Source: Amycolatopsis bartoniae
Lineage (GTDB): Bacteria; Actinomycetota; Actinomycetes; Mycobacteriales; Pseudonocardiaceae
Reading direction: 5' to 3'
Length of the DNA stretch: 64,000 nucleotides
Assembly (NCBI RefSeq): GCF_014191255.1
Contig: NZ_JACHWH010000003.1
Coordinates: 501,501-565,500, forward strand
Positions 15,781-24,294 of the stretch are shown piece after piece (within the stretch, counting starts at the first letter, position 1; each line of letters opens with the position of its first letter). A program made the position numbers and the translations under genes. The notes beneath the pieces were generated by a model, which saw only the letters and a list, made by a program, of their open reading frames with translations, did not search any database and was not told the origin of the DNA.

Positions 15781-17181
15781 CTATCCCCGTTCCCCGGCGC
15801 CGTGGGAGAAGGAGGCGCTTTCCTTGCCGTGCTGGGGTTTGTCCTGGTTGCGCAGCCGGGGCAAGACGCGTTCCAGTGCGTCCACCAGCAGGTCCGCCAG
15901 GTCGTGGCTGAAGCCGTTGCGCACGACGATCCTCAGCACCGCCAGGTCCTCGCGGTGCGCCGGGAACGTGTACGCCGGCACGAGCCACCCCTGCTCGCGC
16001 AGCGCCGCGGACACGTCGAACACCGAGTAGCCGGTCTCGCCCTCCGCGAGGGTGAACGCGAACACCGGTAGCTGTCGTCCGTCGGTGAGCAGCCGGAACG
16101 GGCCCAGTGCGGCGATCCGCTCGGCGAGGCTCACCGCGACCTCGCGGCAGTACTGCTGGACCCGCGTGTAACCGGCCCGGCCGAGGCGCAGGAAGTTGTA
16201 GTACTGGGCCACGACCTGGCTGCCGGGCCGCGAGAAGTTCAGCGCGAAGGTCGGCATCTCGCCGCCGAGGTAGTTCACCCGGAACACCAGGTCCTCCGGC
16301 AGCGCTTCGGCGTCCCGCCAGACGATCCAGCCCACGCCCGGGTAGACGAGGCCGTACTTGTGGCCCGAGGTGTTGATCGACGCGACCCGCGGCAGCCGGA
16401 AGTCCCAGTCGAGGTCCGGGTCGCAGAAGGGCGCGATCATCGCGCCGGACGCGCCGTCCACGTGGACCGGGATGTCCCAGCCGCGCTCGGCGTGCAGCCG
16501 GTCCAGCGCGGCGCAGATCTCCGCCACCGGCTCGTAACTGCCGTCGAACGTGGAGCCCAGGATCGCGACCACGCCGATGGTGTTCTCGTCGCAGTACTTC
16601 ACCGCTTCCTCGGCGGTGAGGTGGAACCGGTCGCCGTCCATCGGCACCAGGCGGGCTTCGACGTCCCAGTAGTTCGCGAACTTCTCCCAGCACACCTGGA
16701 CGTTGATGCCCATCACGAGGTTCGGCCGGTCGGTGGACAGCCCGGCGGCGCGGCGGCGGTGCTGCCAGCGCCGCTTGAGCGCGAGCCCCGCGAGCATGCA
16801 CGCCTCGCTCGATCCGGTGGTGGAGCAGCCGACGGCGTCCTCGGCGTGCCACAGGTCGGCGAGCATCTTCACGCAGCGCTGCTCCAGGTCGGCGGTGCGC
16901 GGGTACTCGTCCTTGTCGATCATGTTCTTGTCGAAGCACTCGGCCATCAGGTCACGGGCCGTGGGCTCCATCCACGTGGTCACGAACGTGGCCAGGTTGA
17001 GCCGCGCGTTGCCGTCGAGCATCAGCTCGTCGTGCACGACCTGGTAGGCGGTCTCGTGGTCGAGCTCGCCCTCGGGCAGCCGCCCGCGGGGAATGGTGAC
17101 CGGTTCGCGCGTGAAGACCGGATTCACCGAAACGTTCTCGCGCGGACCGTCCTGCGGGTGCGAGGGATGGGCGAGGGGCAT
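15781..17181 (-). CDS. gadB: Glutamate decarboxylase (PLP-dependent)
   Basis: 466 aa, the usual length for bacterial glutamate decarboxylase, which converts L-glutamate and a proton to GABA and CO2. Diagnostic blocks are NLATFVTTWMEPTARDLMAECFDKNMIDKDEYP, VGCSTTGSSEACMLAGLALKRRW, VHVDGASGAMIAPF and the PLP-lysine region SINTSGHKYGLVYPGVGW. No glutamate/GABA antiporter gene lies next to it, so a dedicated acid-resistance pair is not evident. The gene is divergent from an epimerase with a 90-bp gap. Confidence 0.95.
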   Translation of the reverse strand: MPLAHPSHPQDGPRENVSVNPVFTREPVTIPRGRLPEGELDHETAYQVVHDELMLDGNARLNLATFVTTWMEPTARDLMAECFDKNMIDKDEYPRTADLEQRCVKMLADLWHAEDAVGCSTTGSSEACMLAGLALKRRWQHRRRAAGLSTDRPNLVMGINVQVCWEKFANYWDVEARLVPMDGDRFHLTAEEAVKYCDENTIGVVAILGSTFDGSYEPVAEICAALDRLHAERGWDIPVHVDGASGAMIAPFCDPDLDWDFRLPRVASINTSGHKYGLVYPGVGWIVWRDAEALPEDLVFRVNYLGGEMPTFALNFSRPGSQVVAQYYNFLRLGRAGYTRVQQYCREVAVSLAERIAALGPFRLLTDGRQLPVFAFTLAEGETGYSVFDVSAALREQGWLVPAYTFPAHREDLAVLRIVVRNGFSHDLADLLVDALERVLPRLRNQDKPQHGKESASFSHGAGERG

Positions 17182-17271
17182 GGGGAAACCTCCAGTTCGG
17201 CGACCGCGGGCAAACTACCCCCGATGCGGGCGACCATGCGCCCCTTCCCGGCGTGCGTCACACTGGGTCCG

Positions 17272-18666
17272 ATGATCAGGAAGCGGGTACTGCTCACCGG
17301 CGCCACCGGCAACTGGGGCCGCGCCGTGCTCGCCGAGTTCGCGCGCCGGGCCGACCGGTTCGAGGTGGTCGCGCTCGTGCTGCCGGGCGACCGGCAACGG
17401 GCGGTCCTGCGGCGGTACCGGGACGTGGTGCGCGTGGCCGAGGGCGACCTCACCGACTACCGGACGGTCGAGGCGGCCGTGCGGGGCGCCGACTACGTGG
17501 TGCACCTGGGCGCGGTGGTGTCGCCGCTGGCCGACGACCTGCCGGAGCTGACCCACCGCGTCAACGTCGGTGGCACCCGCAACCTCGTCCGCGCGATCCG
17601 GGCGCAGCCGGACCCGGACGCGATCGGGCTCGTGGCGGCCGGATCGGTCGCCGAGACCGGGGACCGCAACCCGCCCGTGCACTGGGGCCGGGTCGGGGAC
17701 CCGCTGCGGGTGTCCCGGTACGACGAGTACGGGCAGAGCAAGGTCGCCGCGGAACGCGAGGTGGTCGACTCCGGGCTGAACCGCTGGGTGTGGCTGCGGC
17801 AGACCGGCATCTTCCACCCGGGCCTGCTGAAGGTCCGCGACCCGATCATCACGCACACCCCGCTGGGCGGGGTGATGGAGTGGGTGTCGGCGGAGGACTC
17901 GGCGCGGCTGGTCGCGGGGATCTGCGAGGCCGGCGCGCCGCCGGAGGTGTGGGGCGGGGTCTACAACATCGGCGGCGGCGAGGCCTGGCGGCTGACGAAC
18001 TGGGAGTTCCTGGTCCGGCTGATGGGGGCGCTGGGCGTGGCGGACGTGCGCCGCTGGTACGAGCGGCGCTGGTTCGCCACGCGCAACTTCCACGGCCACT
18101 GGTTCACCGACTCCGACCGGCTCGACCAGCTGGTCCCCTTCCGGCAGGACACCTTCGCGGAAGCGCTCGCCCGGGCGGTGCCGCCGATCGGACGGCTGGC
18201 GGGAAAGGTCCCGCCGTGGCTGGTGAAGAAGTTCCTGCTCGGCCCGCTGACCCGGCATCCGCGCGGCACGATGGCCTGGCTGCGGGACAACGACACCGAA
18301 CGCCTCGACGCCTACTTCGGCGCGGACGTCGTCGGCGACTGGACGGACTTCGCCGAACCGAGCCCGTCCCGCACCCCGGCCCACCTCGACCACGGTTACG
18401 ACGAGGACCTCGACCCAGCACAGTGGACAGTGCGGGACCTGGCCAAGGCCGCCGCCTTCCGCGGCGGGGAACTGCTGTCGGAGAACCTGGTTCCCGGTGA
18501 TGTGCGAACCCCGCTGCGGTGGCGATGCGCCTTCGGGCACACCTTCCCCGGCAGTCCCCGGCTCATCCTGCGGGCGGGCCACTGGTGCCCGGAGTGCGTC
18601 CGGAACCCGGCGGACTACGCCCACCAGGCCGAGCGGAACGCCTTCCTGGCACAGGTGATCCGCTGA
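17272..18666 (+). CDS. NAD-dependent epimerase with C-terminal zinc-ribbon-like tail
   Basis: 464 aa from ATG 17272 (MIRKRVLLTGATGNWG). In-frame ATGs lie 36 and 48 nt upstream, but this one gives the normal SDR start. Extended-SDR features are the LTGATGNWGRAVL NAD loop and YDEYGQSKVAAER (YxxxK). After ~380 residues an unusual tail follows: WRCAFGHTFPGSPRLILRAGHWCPECVRNPADY, with the C-x3-GH...C-x2-C spacing of the 'probable zinc-ribbon' modules. The tail may bind a metal or act in protein contacts. The gene ends at a bidirectional hairpin. Confidence 0.82.
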   Translation: MIRKRVLLTGATGNWGRAVLAEFARRADRFEVVALVLPGDRQRAVLRRYRDVVRVAEGDLTDYRTVEAAVRGADYVVHLGAVVSPLADDLPELTHRVNVGGTRNLVRAIRAQPDPDAIGLVAAGSVAETGDRNPPVHWGRVGDPLRVSRYDEYGQSKVAAEREVVDSGLNRWVWLRQTGIFHPGLLKVRDPIITHTPLGGVMEWVSAEDSARLVAGICEAGAPPEVWGGVYNIGGGEAWRLTNWEFLVRLMGALGVADVRRWYERRWFATRNFHGHWFTDSDRLDQLVPFRQDTFAEALARAVPPIGRLAGKVPPWLVKKFLLGPLTRHPRGTMAWLRDNDTERLDAYFGADVVGDWTDFAEPSPSRTPAHLDHGYDEDLDPAQWTVRDLAKAAAFRGGELLSENLVPGDVRTPLRWRCAFGHTFPGSPRLILRAGHWCPECVRNPADYAHQAERNAFLAQVIR

Positions 18667-18701
18667 CAGTGGGGGCCTTCCTTCCGGGAAAGCCCCCACT
18701 G
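18667..18701. terminator. Bidirectional hairpin between convergent genes
   Basis: CAGTGGGGGC (18667-18676) and GCCCCCACTG (18692-18701) form a perfect 10-bp stem directly after the epimerase stop and 8 bp before the convergent gene end at 18710. Confidence 0.7.
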
Positions 18702-18709
18702 CTGTCCAC

Positions 18710-20158
18710 TCAGGACGGTACCCGTTCCTCGGCGAGGCGGAACCGGAAGGAGCGGAACAGTTCCGTCTCCCCACGGCCGGCGCCCCGCAGCCGCAGCGCG
18801 TAGCTGACCAGCGCGTGGTCCAGCATGTACAGCCGGCTGCCTTCCTCGCGCGCGTCCTCGGACAGGTGCTCGATCACCCACTCCACCGGCGAACGACCGC
18901 CGTACCGGGCGCGCGGGGTGAACAACCGGTCCGCGGCCCCGATCTCGCCGAACATGTTCAGCGCGTAGCTGAACGGGTAGGGCCGGTTGGCGCGGTCGAG
19001 CGGGGTCCGGTCGAGGCTGGGGAACGCGTCGGCCAGCCGGTCGAGCAGCTCGCCGGTGAGCAGCTCGGTCCGGCCCGTCACCATCGCGGTCTCGATGAGG
19101 TACGGGTAGGCGATCCCGTGCAGGAAGAAGTTCTCGCCGGGGTCGATGTCCCGCCACTGCCCGACCAGCTCCGTGACGAACGTGCCGAGGTCGGGCACCT
19201 GCTCGTCCAGCCGGCCGAGGTTGTGCAGCGCCACCAGGTAGTACAGGCCCATGTGCGTCCGCTCCACCGGCCCGAGCGCCCCGAGCAGCTCCTTCGCCTC
19301 CGCGAGCCGGTCGCGGCCGTAGGTCAGGTACTCCTCGCGGCCGGTCATCGCGATGGCGTTGAGCATCGTCAGCAGCGGGTACACCTTCGGGAAAGCCGGG
19401 GACATCGGCTGCGGGAACGCGGGCGGCAGGTTCAGCTCGTCGGCCCGGTCGAGGTAGTCCAGCACCTCCCGCAGGTGGTCGCGTTCCCCGTCGAGCGCGA
19501 GCGAGTCGAAGCCCAGCAGCGACAGCACCGAGAACAGCATCGACCCGCCGCGGCCGCGGAAGAACGGCGCGGGCACGCGGTCGAGCAGCGCCAGCGCCTC
19601 CCGGACGTGGTTGCGCGGCCCGGAAACCAGCCGGTCCGCCAGCCCCAGCTGTCCCAGCGCGAGGAACACGGCGGTGGACGCCGACAACCGCTCGTAGTCG
19701 CCGTGGCGGCCCTGGTTCTCGTCCTTGATCTGGTTCGGCTCGATCTCGTCGAGGACCGCAAGGACCTCCGCGGGGAGCCCGCCCAGCAGCGAGGAGTCGA
19801 GCCCGAGCTTCGCGAACGCGTCCATCAGGATGCAGCCCGCCATCAGCCGCCAGTACGGGTTGCGCTCCGCGCGCGCCGCCTCCAGCACGGGCCCGAGCGC
19901 CTTCTCGACGTCGGCGCCGGAGGACGGGTCGGCGACGTCCAGGACCAGCTCCGCCAGCAGCCGCGAGAACCGCGTGTACGCGCCGGACGTCTTCGCCGTG
20001 AGCCGGCCGAACGCGTCACGGATGCGGGCGGCGGCCACCGGGTCGTACTCGACCGGGTACTGCCCGAGGCCGATGCCGCGCACCATCCGGCTCCACGGCG
20101 TGGCGATCATGCGGGACTCCGCGGTCAGGTCCGCCAGTCCCGTCACGGGTGGTGTCAT
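18710..20158 (-). CDS. All-helical protein of unknown function, partner of the acyltransferase-kinase fusion
   Basis: 482 aa from ATG 20158, 27 nt downstream of the 1257-aa gene, with an apparent ribosome-binding site (CCTTGGAGG). I do not recognise a family. The sequence is soluble, without signal peptide or membrane helix, and reads as regularly spaced amphipathic helices in pairs (AYTRFSRLLAELVLDVAD; YWRLMAGCILMDAFAKLG; LSASTAVFLALGQLGLADRLV; RTHMGLYYLVALHNLG), suggesting an alpha/alpha toroid or TPR-like solenoid. Conserved-looking polar runs are ENFFLHGIAYPYLIETAM and RPYPFSYALNMFGEIGAADRLF. The toroid appearance and operon partner suggest either a cyclase-like enzyme or a binding scaffold. 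Both are speculative. Confidence 0.7.
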   Translation of the reverse strand: MTPPVTGLADLTAESRMIATPWSRMVRGIGLGQYPVEYDPVAAARIRDAFGRLTAKTSGAYTRFSRLLAELVLDVADPSSGADVEKALGPVLEAARAERNPYWRLMAGCILMDAFAKLGLDSSLLGGLPAEVLAVLDEIEPNQIKDENQGRHGDYERLSASTAVFLALGQLGLADRLVSGPRNHVREALALLDRVPAPFFRGRGGSMLFSVLSLLGFDSLALDGERDHLREVLDYLDRADELNLPPAFPQPMSPAFPKVYPLLTMLNAIAMTGREEYLTYGRDRLAEAKELLGALGPVERTHMGLYYLVALHNLGRLDEQVPDLGTFVTELVGQWRDIDPGENFFLHGIAYPYLIETAMVTGRTELLTGELLDRLADAFPSLDRTPLDRANRPYPFSYALNMFGEIGAADRLFTPRARYGGRSPVEWVIEHLSEDAREEGSRLYMLDHALVSYALRLRGAGRGETELFRSFRFRLAEERVPS

Positions 20159-20185
20159 GGGGAACCTCCAAGGAGAACACGGAAT

Positions 20186-23100
20186 TCACGCGCCGACGAG
20201 GCTGAACGACCCCTCGTCGTCGAGGTCGCGGCGGGACTGCCCGGCCAGGTGCGGCAGCGCGGGCACGGCGAGGCCGAGGAACTCCGTGCGCCGCCCCTCC
20301 AGCATCTCCAGCGCCCAGTTGAGCCACTTGATGCCCTCGCAGTAGATGGCGACGGGCCTGCGCTGGGTCTGGTAGGTGTCGGTGAGCGTCCCGTCGAGCT
20401 CGGCCTGGAAGTGGTACGGCGGCATCGCCGTGAAGTGCGTGCCCATCAGGAACACGAAGCGCACCAGCCAGTACGGGTCGTCCCGCAGGTACGGCGAGTC
20501 CGGATCGTCCAGTCCGTACACGGCGGTCATCACGGGGGCGAAGAAGTCCTCCATGCCCTGCGGGTCCGCGTGGTCGACCCGGCCGCCGCGGGCCGTCACG
20601 TCCCGCACCCGGTACGCCTTCTGGTAGGCGTTGCCAGGCAGGAACTCGACGTCCACGCTGGGCGTCCGCCCCGGCCCGGTGTCCACGCGCAGCCGGAACT
20701 GTTCGAAGTGGATCTCGTCGTAATGGCCGAGCGAGTTGTGCCACGGCTTGTTGTCGTACATGGCGTCGTCACGCGTGGCGGCGCCGTCGGTGGCGTAGCC
20801 GATCGCGCGCGGGTCGAGGAACTTGATACCGAGGGAGTCCGCGGTGATGTCGGCCAGCGCCCTGTCGACGGCCTCGCGCGGTGCGTTCGCCTCGATCAGC
20901 CGCTGCGCGCGCAGCAACGGCTCCACGTCACCGATCTTGATGTTCTCGGTGTTGGTGTCGCCCATGACGAGGCCGTGGTAACGCGGCTCCAGCACCTCGC
21001 GGTACTCCGGGTGCTCGCGGAACCGCCGGAGCAGGGCGCCGTGGTTGAGGTAGGACACGCCGTCGATGAGGATCCGCTCGGTGTCGAGCAGCTCGGGCGA
21101 GAACGTGGCGGGCGCGGTGCGGCGGCACAGCGCGAGCCGGTCTTCGATCTTGCGGAAGTAGGACTCCTCCAGCGTGCCGCCCGGCGCCGGGGCACGGTTG
21201 ACCGGGTGCACGTTCCGGTGCAGCACCTGGAAGATCTGCTCGTACAGCCGGGCGATCACCGCGGGCGGCGGGGAGTGCCGCTCGACGAACCGGCTCACCT
21301 CCGCGCCGGTCACGTACGCCATCTCGCAGATGACCTCCCTGGCCGTCCCGCCGGACGCGGCCGGGATCTCCCGTTCCACCACCCGGTGCACCTCCGGGAA
21401 GTACCGGCGCACCGGCTCCGGCAGCGCCTGCAGGTACTCCGCCTGCTTGCGGGCCTTGGCGAACGGCGGCAGCATCACGCCCTTGCCGTCCGGGTTCCAG
21501 CGCGCGGTGGTCAGCGCCTCGCTGAGGATCTTGCGGACGGTGACCCCGTCCCCGCCGTCACGTTCGAGGAAGATCGTCATGGACTCGCTGCCGCCCTTGC
21601 CGAAACCGGTGATCCGTTCCCCGGCCTCGACGTAGGCGTGCACGGTGCTGCTGAGCAGGCGGCGGCTCTGCGCGTACCGCACCACGCGTTCGTTCTCGTC
21701 GGTGAGCGTGAACACGCAGCGGTCCTCGAACGCGTCGAGGGCCGGGTTCAGGCGCCGCTGCCAGATCTCTTCCGGGTCCACTATGGACACAGCGGCGGTC
21801 TCGTAGCCACCGGTGTCGACGTCGCCGGGGTCGAGAGGTGAGCCGAGCGAGAGGACCTCGCAGTTGCCGTTGAGGTGCAGGCGCCGCACCGGTTCCGTCA
21901 GCGCCTTCCCGGCGAACACGGCCCGGGTGGCCGCTTCGAGGTCCTTCCTGGACCGCAGGGGCACGCCGTCCGGAGACACGACGGGCAGCTCGGCCGAGGT
22001 GAGGGAGAGGATCATCCGGTCCACAGCGGACTCGACGACCTCTCGCGCGGCGCCGCGCAGGCACAGCGCGTAGGGCTCGACAATCTCCTCCAGCGGCACG
22101 GCTCCGGCGGCCGCCAGCGCGACCAGCCAGCCGAGCGGGTCCGCGCCCGCGAGGTAGTAGTCGCTCTGCGCGAACAACGCGGGCCGGTGCAGGTGCAGCA
22201 GGTGGAACAGCGTGTACTGGTAGCCGAGGCGGCACAGCGCGGGCTCGGCCGGGTCGGCCCCGTGGCGCACCAGCTCGTCGGCGATCTCCGCGGCGAGCGG
22301 CTGGCTGTCGAGCATGGGCCGGGCGCGGCGGGCCAGCTCGTCACCGGAAAGGCCGGGCAGGCCGTCGAAGTGGCACACCACCACCTCGGGCCGGGTCGTG
22401 TCGGTGGTGTCGCGGACGCTGACGGTGCCCGTCGCGTCGAGGACCTCCAGCTCGGTGTAGGCCCTGCCCACCTGGTCCGGGCCGCCGGTCAGCCGCTTCT
22501 TGAGCCGGGCCCGCAGCACCAGCTCACCCTTCGCGGCGTCGATCCGGTCCTGGAAGTTCCACGTGTGCTGGCAGGTTTCCAGGAACTGGTAGAAGGCCGG
22601 CGCCGCGCCGCGCTCCGGGCGCAGCATCTCGTCGGCGATGGTGCGGGTCAGTGTCCGGCGCACGTACTGTTCGGTGAAAGCGCTTTCCGCGGCCAGTCCG
22701 ACGAGCGTCCGGAGCGTCTCGTGGTGGCGCGGCTCCACCCGGCGGCCCGGCGCGTACAGCTGCCGCAGGCCGTCGAGCAGCTCGCCCGTCAGGCTCACCG
22801 TGCGCAGCAGGACGTCGGCCTCGGCCGCCGCGCCGGTGTAGGCGAGTGCCGGTGTCTCGATCCCGTTGTCCGCCAACAGGTCCAGGGACTTGTGACCAAG
22901 CCCGAGTTCGAGGATCGCGTCGGGCTGCAGGCTCTCGACCGTCTCGACGGTGGTGCGTGACGCCATCACCTCGTCGGTGAGCGCGAGCACCGCGTCCCGC
23001 ACCTGCGCGGCCGTCGTGAGCAGCCCGGCGCCGGAGTTCGAGACCACCGGGGTGTGCGGATCCCGGAAGACCACGCCGTGCTCGTCGAGGAACCGCTCCA

Positions 23101-23959
23101 GCGCCGGCCTGGCGGCCCGCAGGCGGCGTGAGTGGGCGAGGAACGTGGTCGGGGGCTTCAGCTCTTCCGCCCGTACGGCGGGGAAGTTCCGCAGGAACGC
23201 CTCGAACTCGGCACGGGCACCGGCCCGTACGTAGACGTTCGTCTGCCGCGGCGAGTACAGCTTGTGCACCTCGACGTCGGCTTCGGAAAACGCTTTCGCG
23301 ACCTCGTGCAGCACCGCGGACAGGTCATCCGGTTCGGCCCGCAGGCCCACGACGTGGTACGGCTCGGGCACGAGCGGCTCCGCGCGGACCGCGTCGGGCA
23401 GGAAGCGGCGCAGCTCGTTCGCGAGCGGGTCGTCGTGCGCGCCACCCTCGGCGGCCACGAGCATCAGCGGCGTGAACGCGTGCGCGATCAGGACACCGTC
23501 CCGCACCGACAGCGCGCCACCGGCCACGGCGGCCGCGAGGGCGCCGAAGCTCTCGCCCGTGTAGGCCAGGAAGCTCAACGGCCCGCCCCGCTCCTCGGCA
23601 GCCGCCCGCAACTGCGCCTCCAGCGCCAGGTTGTGGGCCAGGAACGCGGCACCGAGGAAGCCCTGGCGCGCGAGCCCGCGTTCCGGCAGGTTCTCCGGCA
23701 CCAGCAGCAGTTTCCGCGGATCGGACAGGCCCAGCGCCGCCGCGGCTTCACGCGCGAGCGCGGCCACCTCGGCGCTGCCGGAATTCAGCGGAGAATCGGT
23801 GAGATCTTGGTACGCCGACCGGCTGCCGAGTCCGGGAAAGAATCCGACGAGACGGGCCTGCCCGGTTTTCGCGGGTATCTTCCGCAGGACCTCGTTCCGG
23901 CGGCGTGAACGCTCTCGGAAATAACGGAAGGAATTCTCGTGGGGAAGCGAGGAGAACAT
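20186..23959 (-). CDS. Acyltransferase (FabD/PKS AT-like) fused to an APH/kinase-like domain
   Basis: 1257 aa from ATG 23959, preceded by a GGAAGAG ribosome-binding site. Residues ~37-375 follow the malonyl-CoA:ACP acyltransferase fold: VGFFPGLGSRS in place of the usual GQGSQ, the nucleophile Ser in YTGESFGAL (~137), TTFLAHSRRL where the catalytic His normally sits (H276), VVSNSGAG, and ILELGLGHKSL for the ELGPG end. Residues ~420-720 are not recognised. Residues ~785-1257 look kinase-like: VRKILSE (K810), an EMAYVTGAEVSRFVE hinge, YHGLVMGDTNTENI with D1001 and N1006 as catalytic-loop residues, and IKFLDPR (D1049) in the place of DFG, as in aminoglycoside phosphotransferases. No ACP or ketosynthase is nearby. 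The architecture suggests acyl transfer linked to phosphorylation of one molecule. That is inference, and I know no named family. Confidence 0.75.
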   Translation of the reverse strand: MFSSLPHENSFRYFRERSRRRNEVLRKIPAKTGQARLVGFFPGLGSRSAYQDLTDSPLNSGSAEVAALAREAAAALGLSDPRKLLLVPENLPERGLARQGFLGAAFLAHNLALEAQLRAAAEERGGPLSFLAYTGESFGALAAAVAGGALSVRDGVLIAHAFTPLMLVAAEGGAHDDPLANELRRFLPDAVRAEPLVPEPYHVVGLRAEPDDLSAVLHEVAKAFSEADVEVHKLYSPRQTNVYVRAGARAEFEAFLRNFPAVRAEELKPPTTFLAHSRRLRAARPALERFLDEHGVVFRDPHTPVVSNSGAGLLTTAAQVRDAVLALTDEVMASRTTVETVESLQPDAILELGLGHKSLDLLADNGIETPALAYTGAAAEADVLLRTVSLTGELLDGLRQLYAPGRRVEPRHHETLRTLVGLAAESAFTEQYVRRTLTRTIADEMLRPERGAAPAFYQFLETCQHTWNFQDRIDAAKGELVLRARLKKRLTGGPDQVGRAYTELEVLDATGTVSVRDTTDTTRPEVVVCHFDGLPGLSGDELARRARPMLDSQPLAAEIADELVRHGADPAEPALCRLGYQYTLFHLLHLHRPALFAQSDYYLAGADPLGWLVALAAAGAVPLEEIVEPYALCLRGAAREVVESAVDRMILSLTSAELPVVSPDGVPLRSRKDLEAATRAVFAGKALTEPVRRLHLNGNCEVLSLGSPLDPGDVDTGGYETAAVSIVDPEEIWQRRLNPALDAFEDRCVFTLTDENERVVRYAQSRRLLSSTVHAYVEAGERITGFGKGGSESMTIFLERDGGDGVTVRKILSEALTTARWNPDGKGVMLPPFAKARKQAEYLQALPEPVRRYFPEVHRVVEREIPAASGGTAREVICEMAYVTGAEVSRFVERHSPPPAVIARLYEQIFQVLHRNVHPVNRAPAPGGTLEESYFRKIEDRLALCRRTAPATFSPELLDTERILIDGVSYLNHGALLRRFREHPEYREVLEPRYHGLVMGDTNTENIKIGDVEPLLRAQRLIEANAPREAVDRALADITADSLGIKFLDPRAIGYATDGAATRDDAMYDNKPWHNSLGHYDEIHFEQFRLRVDTGPGRTPSVDVEFLPGNAYQKAYRVRDVTARGGRVDHADPQGMEDFFAPVMTAVYGLDDPDSPYLRDDPYWLVRFVFLMGTHFTAMPPYHFQAELDGTLTDTYQTQRRPVAIYCEGIKWLNWALEMLEGRRTEFLGLAVPALPHLAGQSRRDLDDEGSFSLVGA

Positions 23960-24226
23960 TTCCGGTCATCTCTTCCAGGCTGTGCGCGGCGGGGTCTCCG
24001 CCGGTTTTCGGGTCGTCGGCGCGCCCGGGATGACCGGGCGCGAATGCGGTGGTCCGGCGCGGCTGGAACGTCCGGGGGCGGCGTGTGGCCGCGGCCGGGC
24101 TCGCGAGGATCGGTAACGCTCACGGCGGCAGCCCCACACCAGCGTGGTGACTCCTCGCCGCGACATCCATTGAAGCGCGGAAAACGGCAGTGGTCAAGAC
24201 CACCGGACCGGGTGCGCTCAAATGAG
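23960..24226. other. Upstream region of the acyltransferase-kinase gene, no gene seen
   Basis: About 270 bp lie between the start of the fusion gene and the terminator of the MFS gene. It should carry the promoter of the fusion-gene operon, but I cannot point to a convincing -35/-10 pair or operator. Reading frames here are shadows only. Confidence 0.5.
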
Positions 24227-24267
24227 AAAAAAAGGGTTCCCGGCATCAGGAAAGATGCCGGGAACCC
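24227..24267 (-). terminator. Strong Rho-independent terminator of the MFS gene
   Basis: On the minus strand a perfect 14-bp stem (GGGTTCCCGGCATC / GATGCCGGGAACCC, 6-nt loop) is followed by seven T residues (24233-24227). It starts 28 bp past the MFS stop. It isolates that gene from the downstream acyltransferase-kinase operon. Confidence 0.92.
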
Positions 24268-24294
24268 GGGGTGGGGGAAATTGCCGGAATTGTT

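Noticed and set aside
18815..21841. A 1008-residue plus-strand open frame opposite the acyltransferase-kinase operon
   Set aside because: Shadow frame with low-complexity Arg/His/Val/Gln runs, no ribosome-binding site, and it spans the boundary between two well-supported minus-strand genes.
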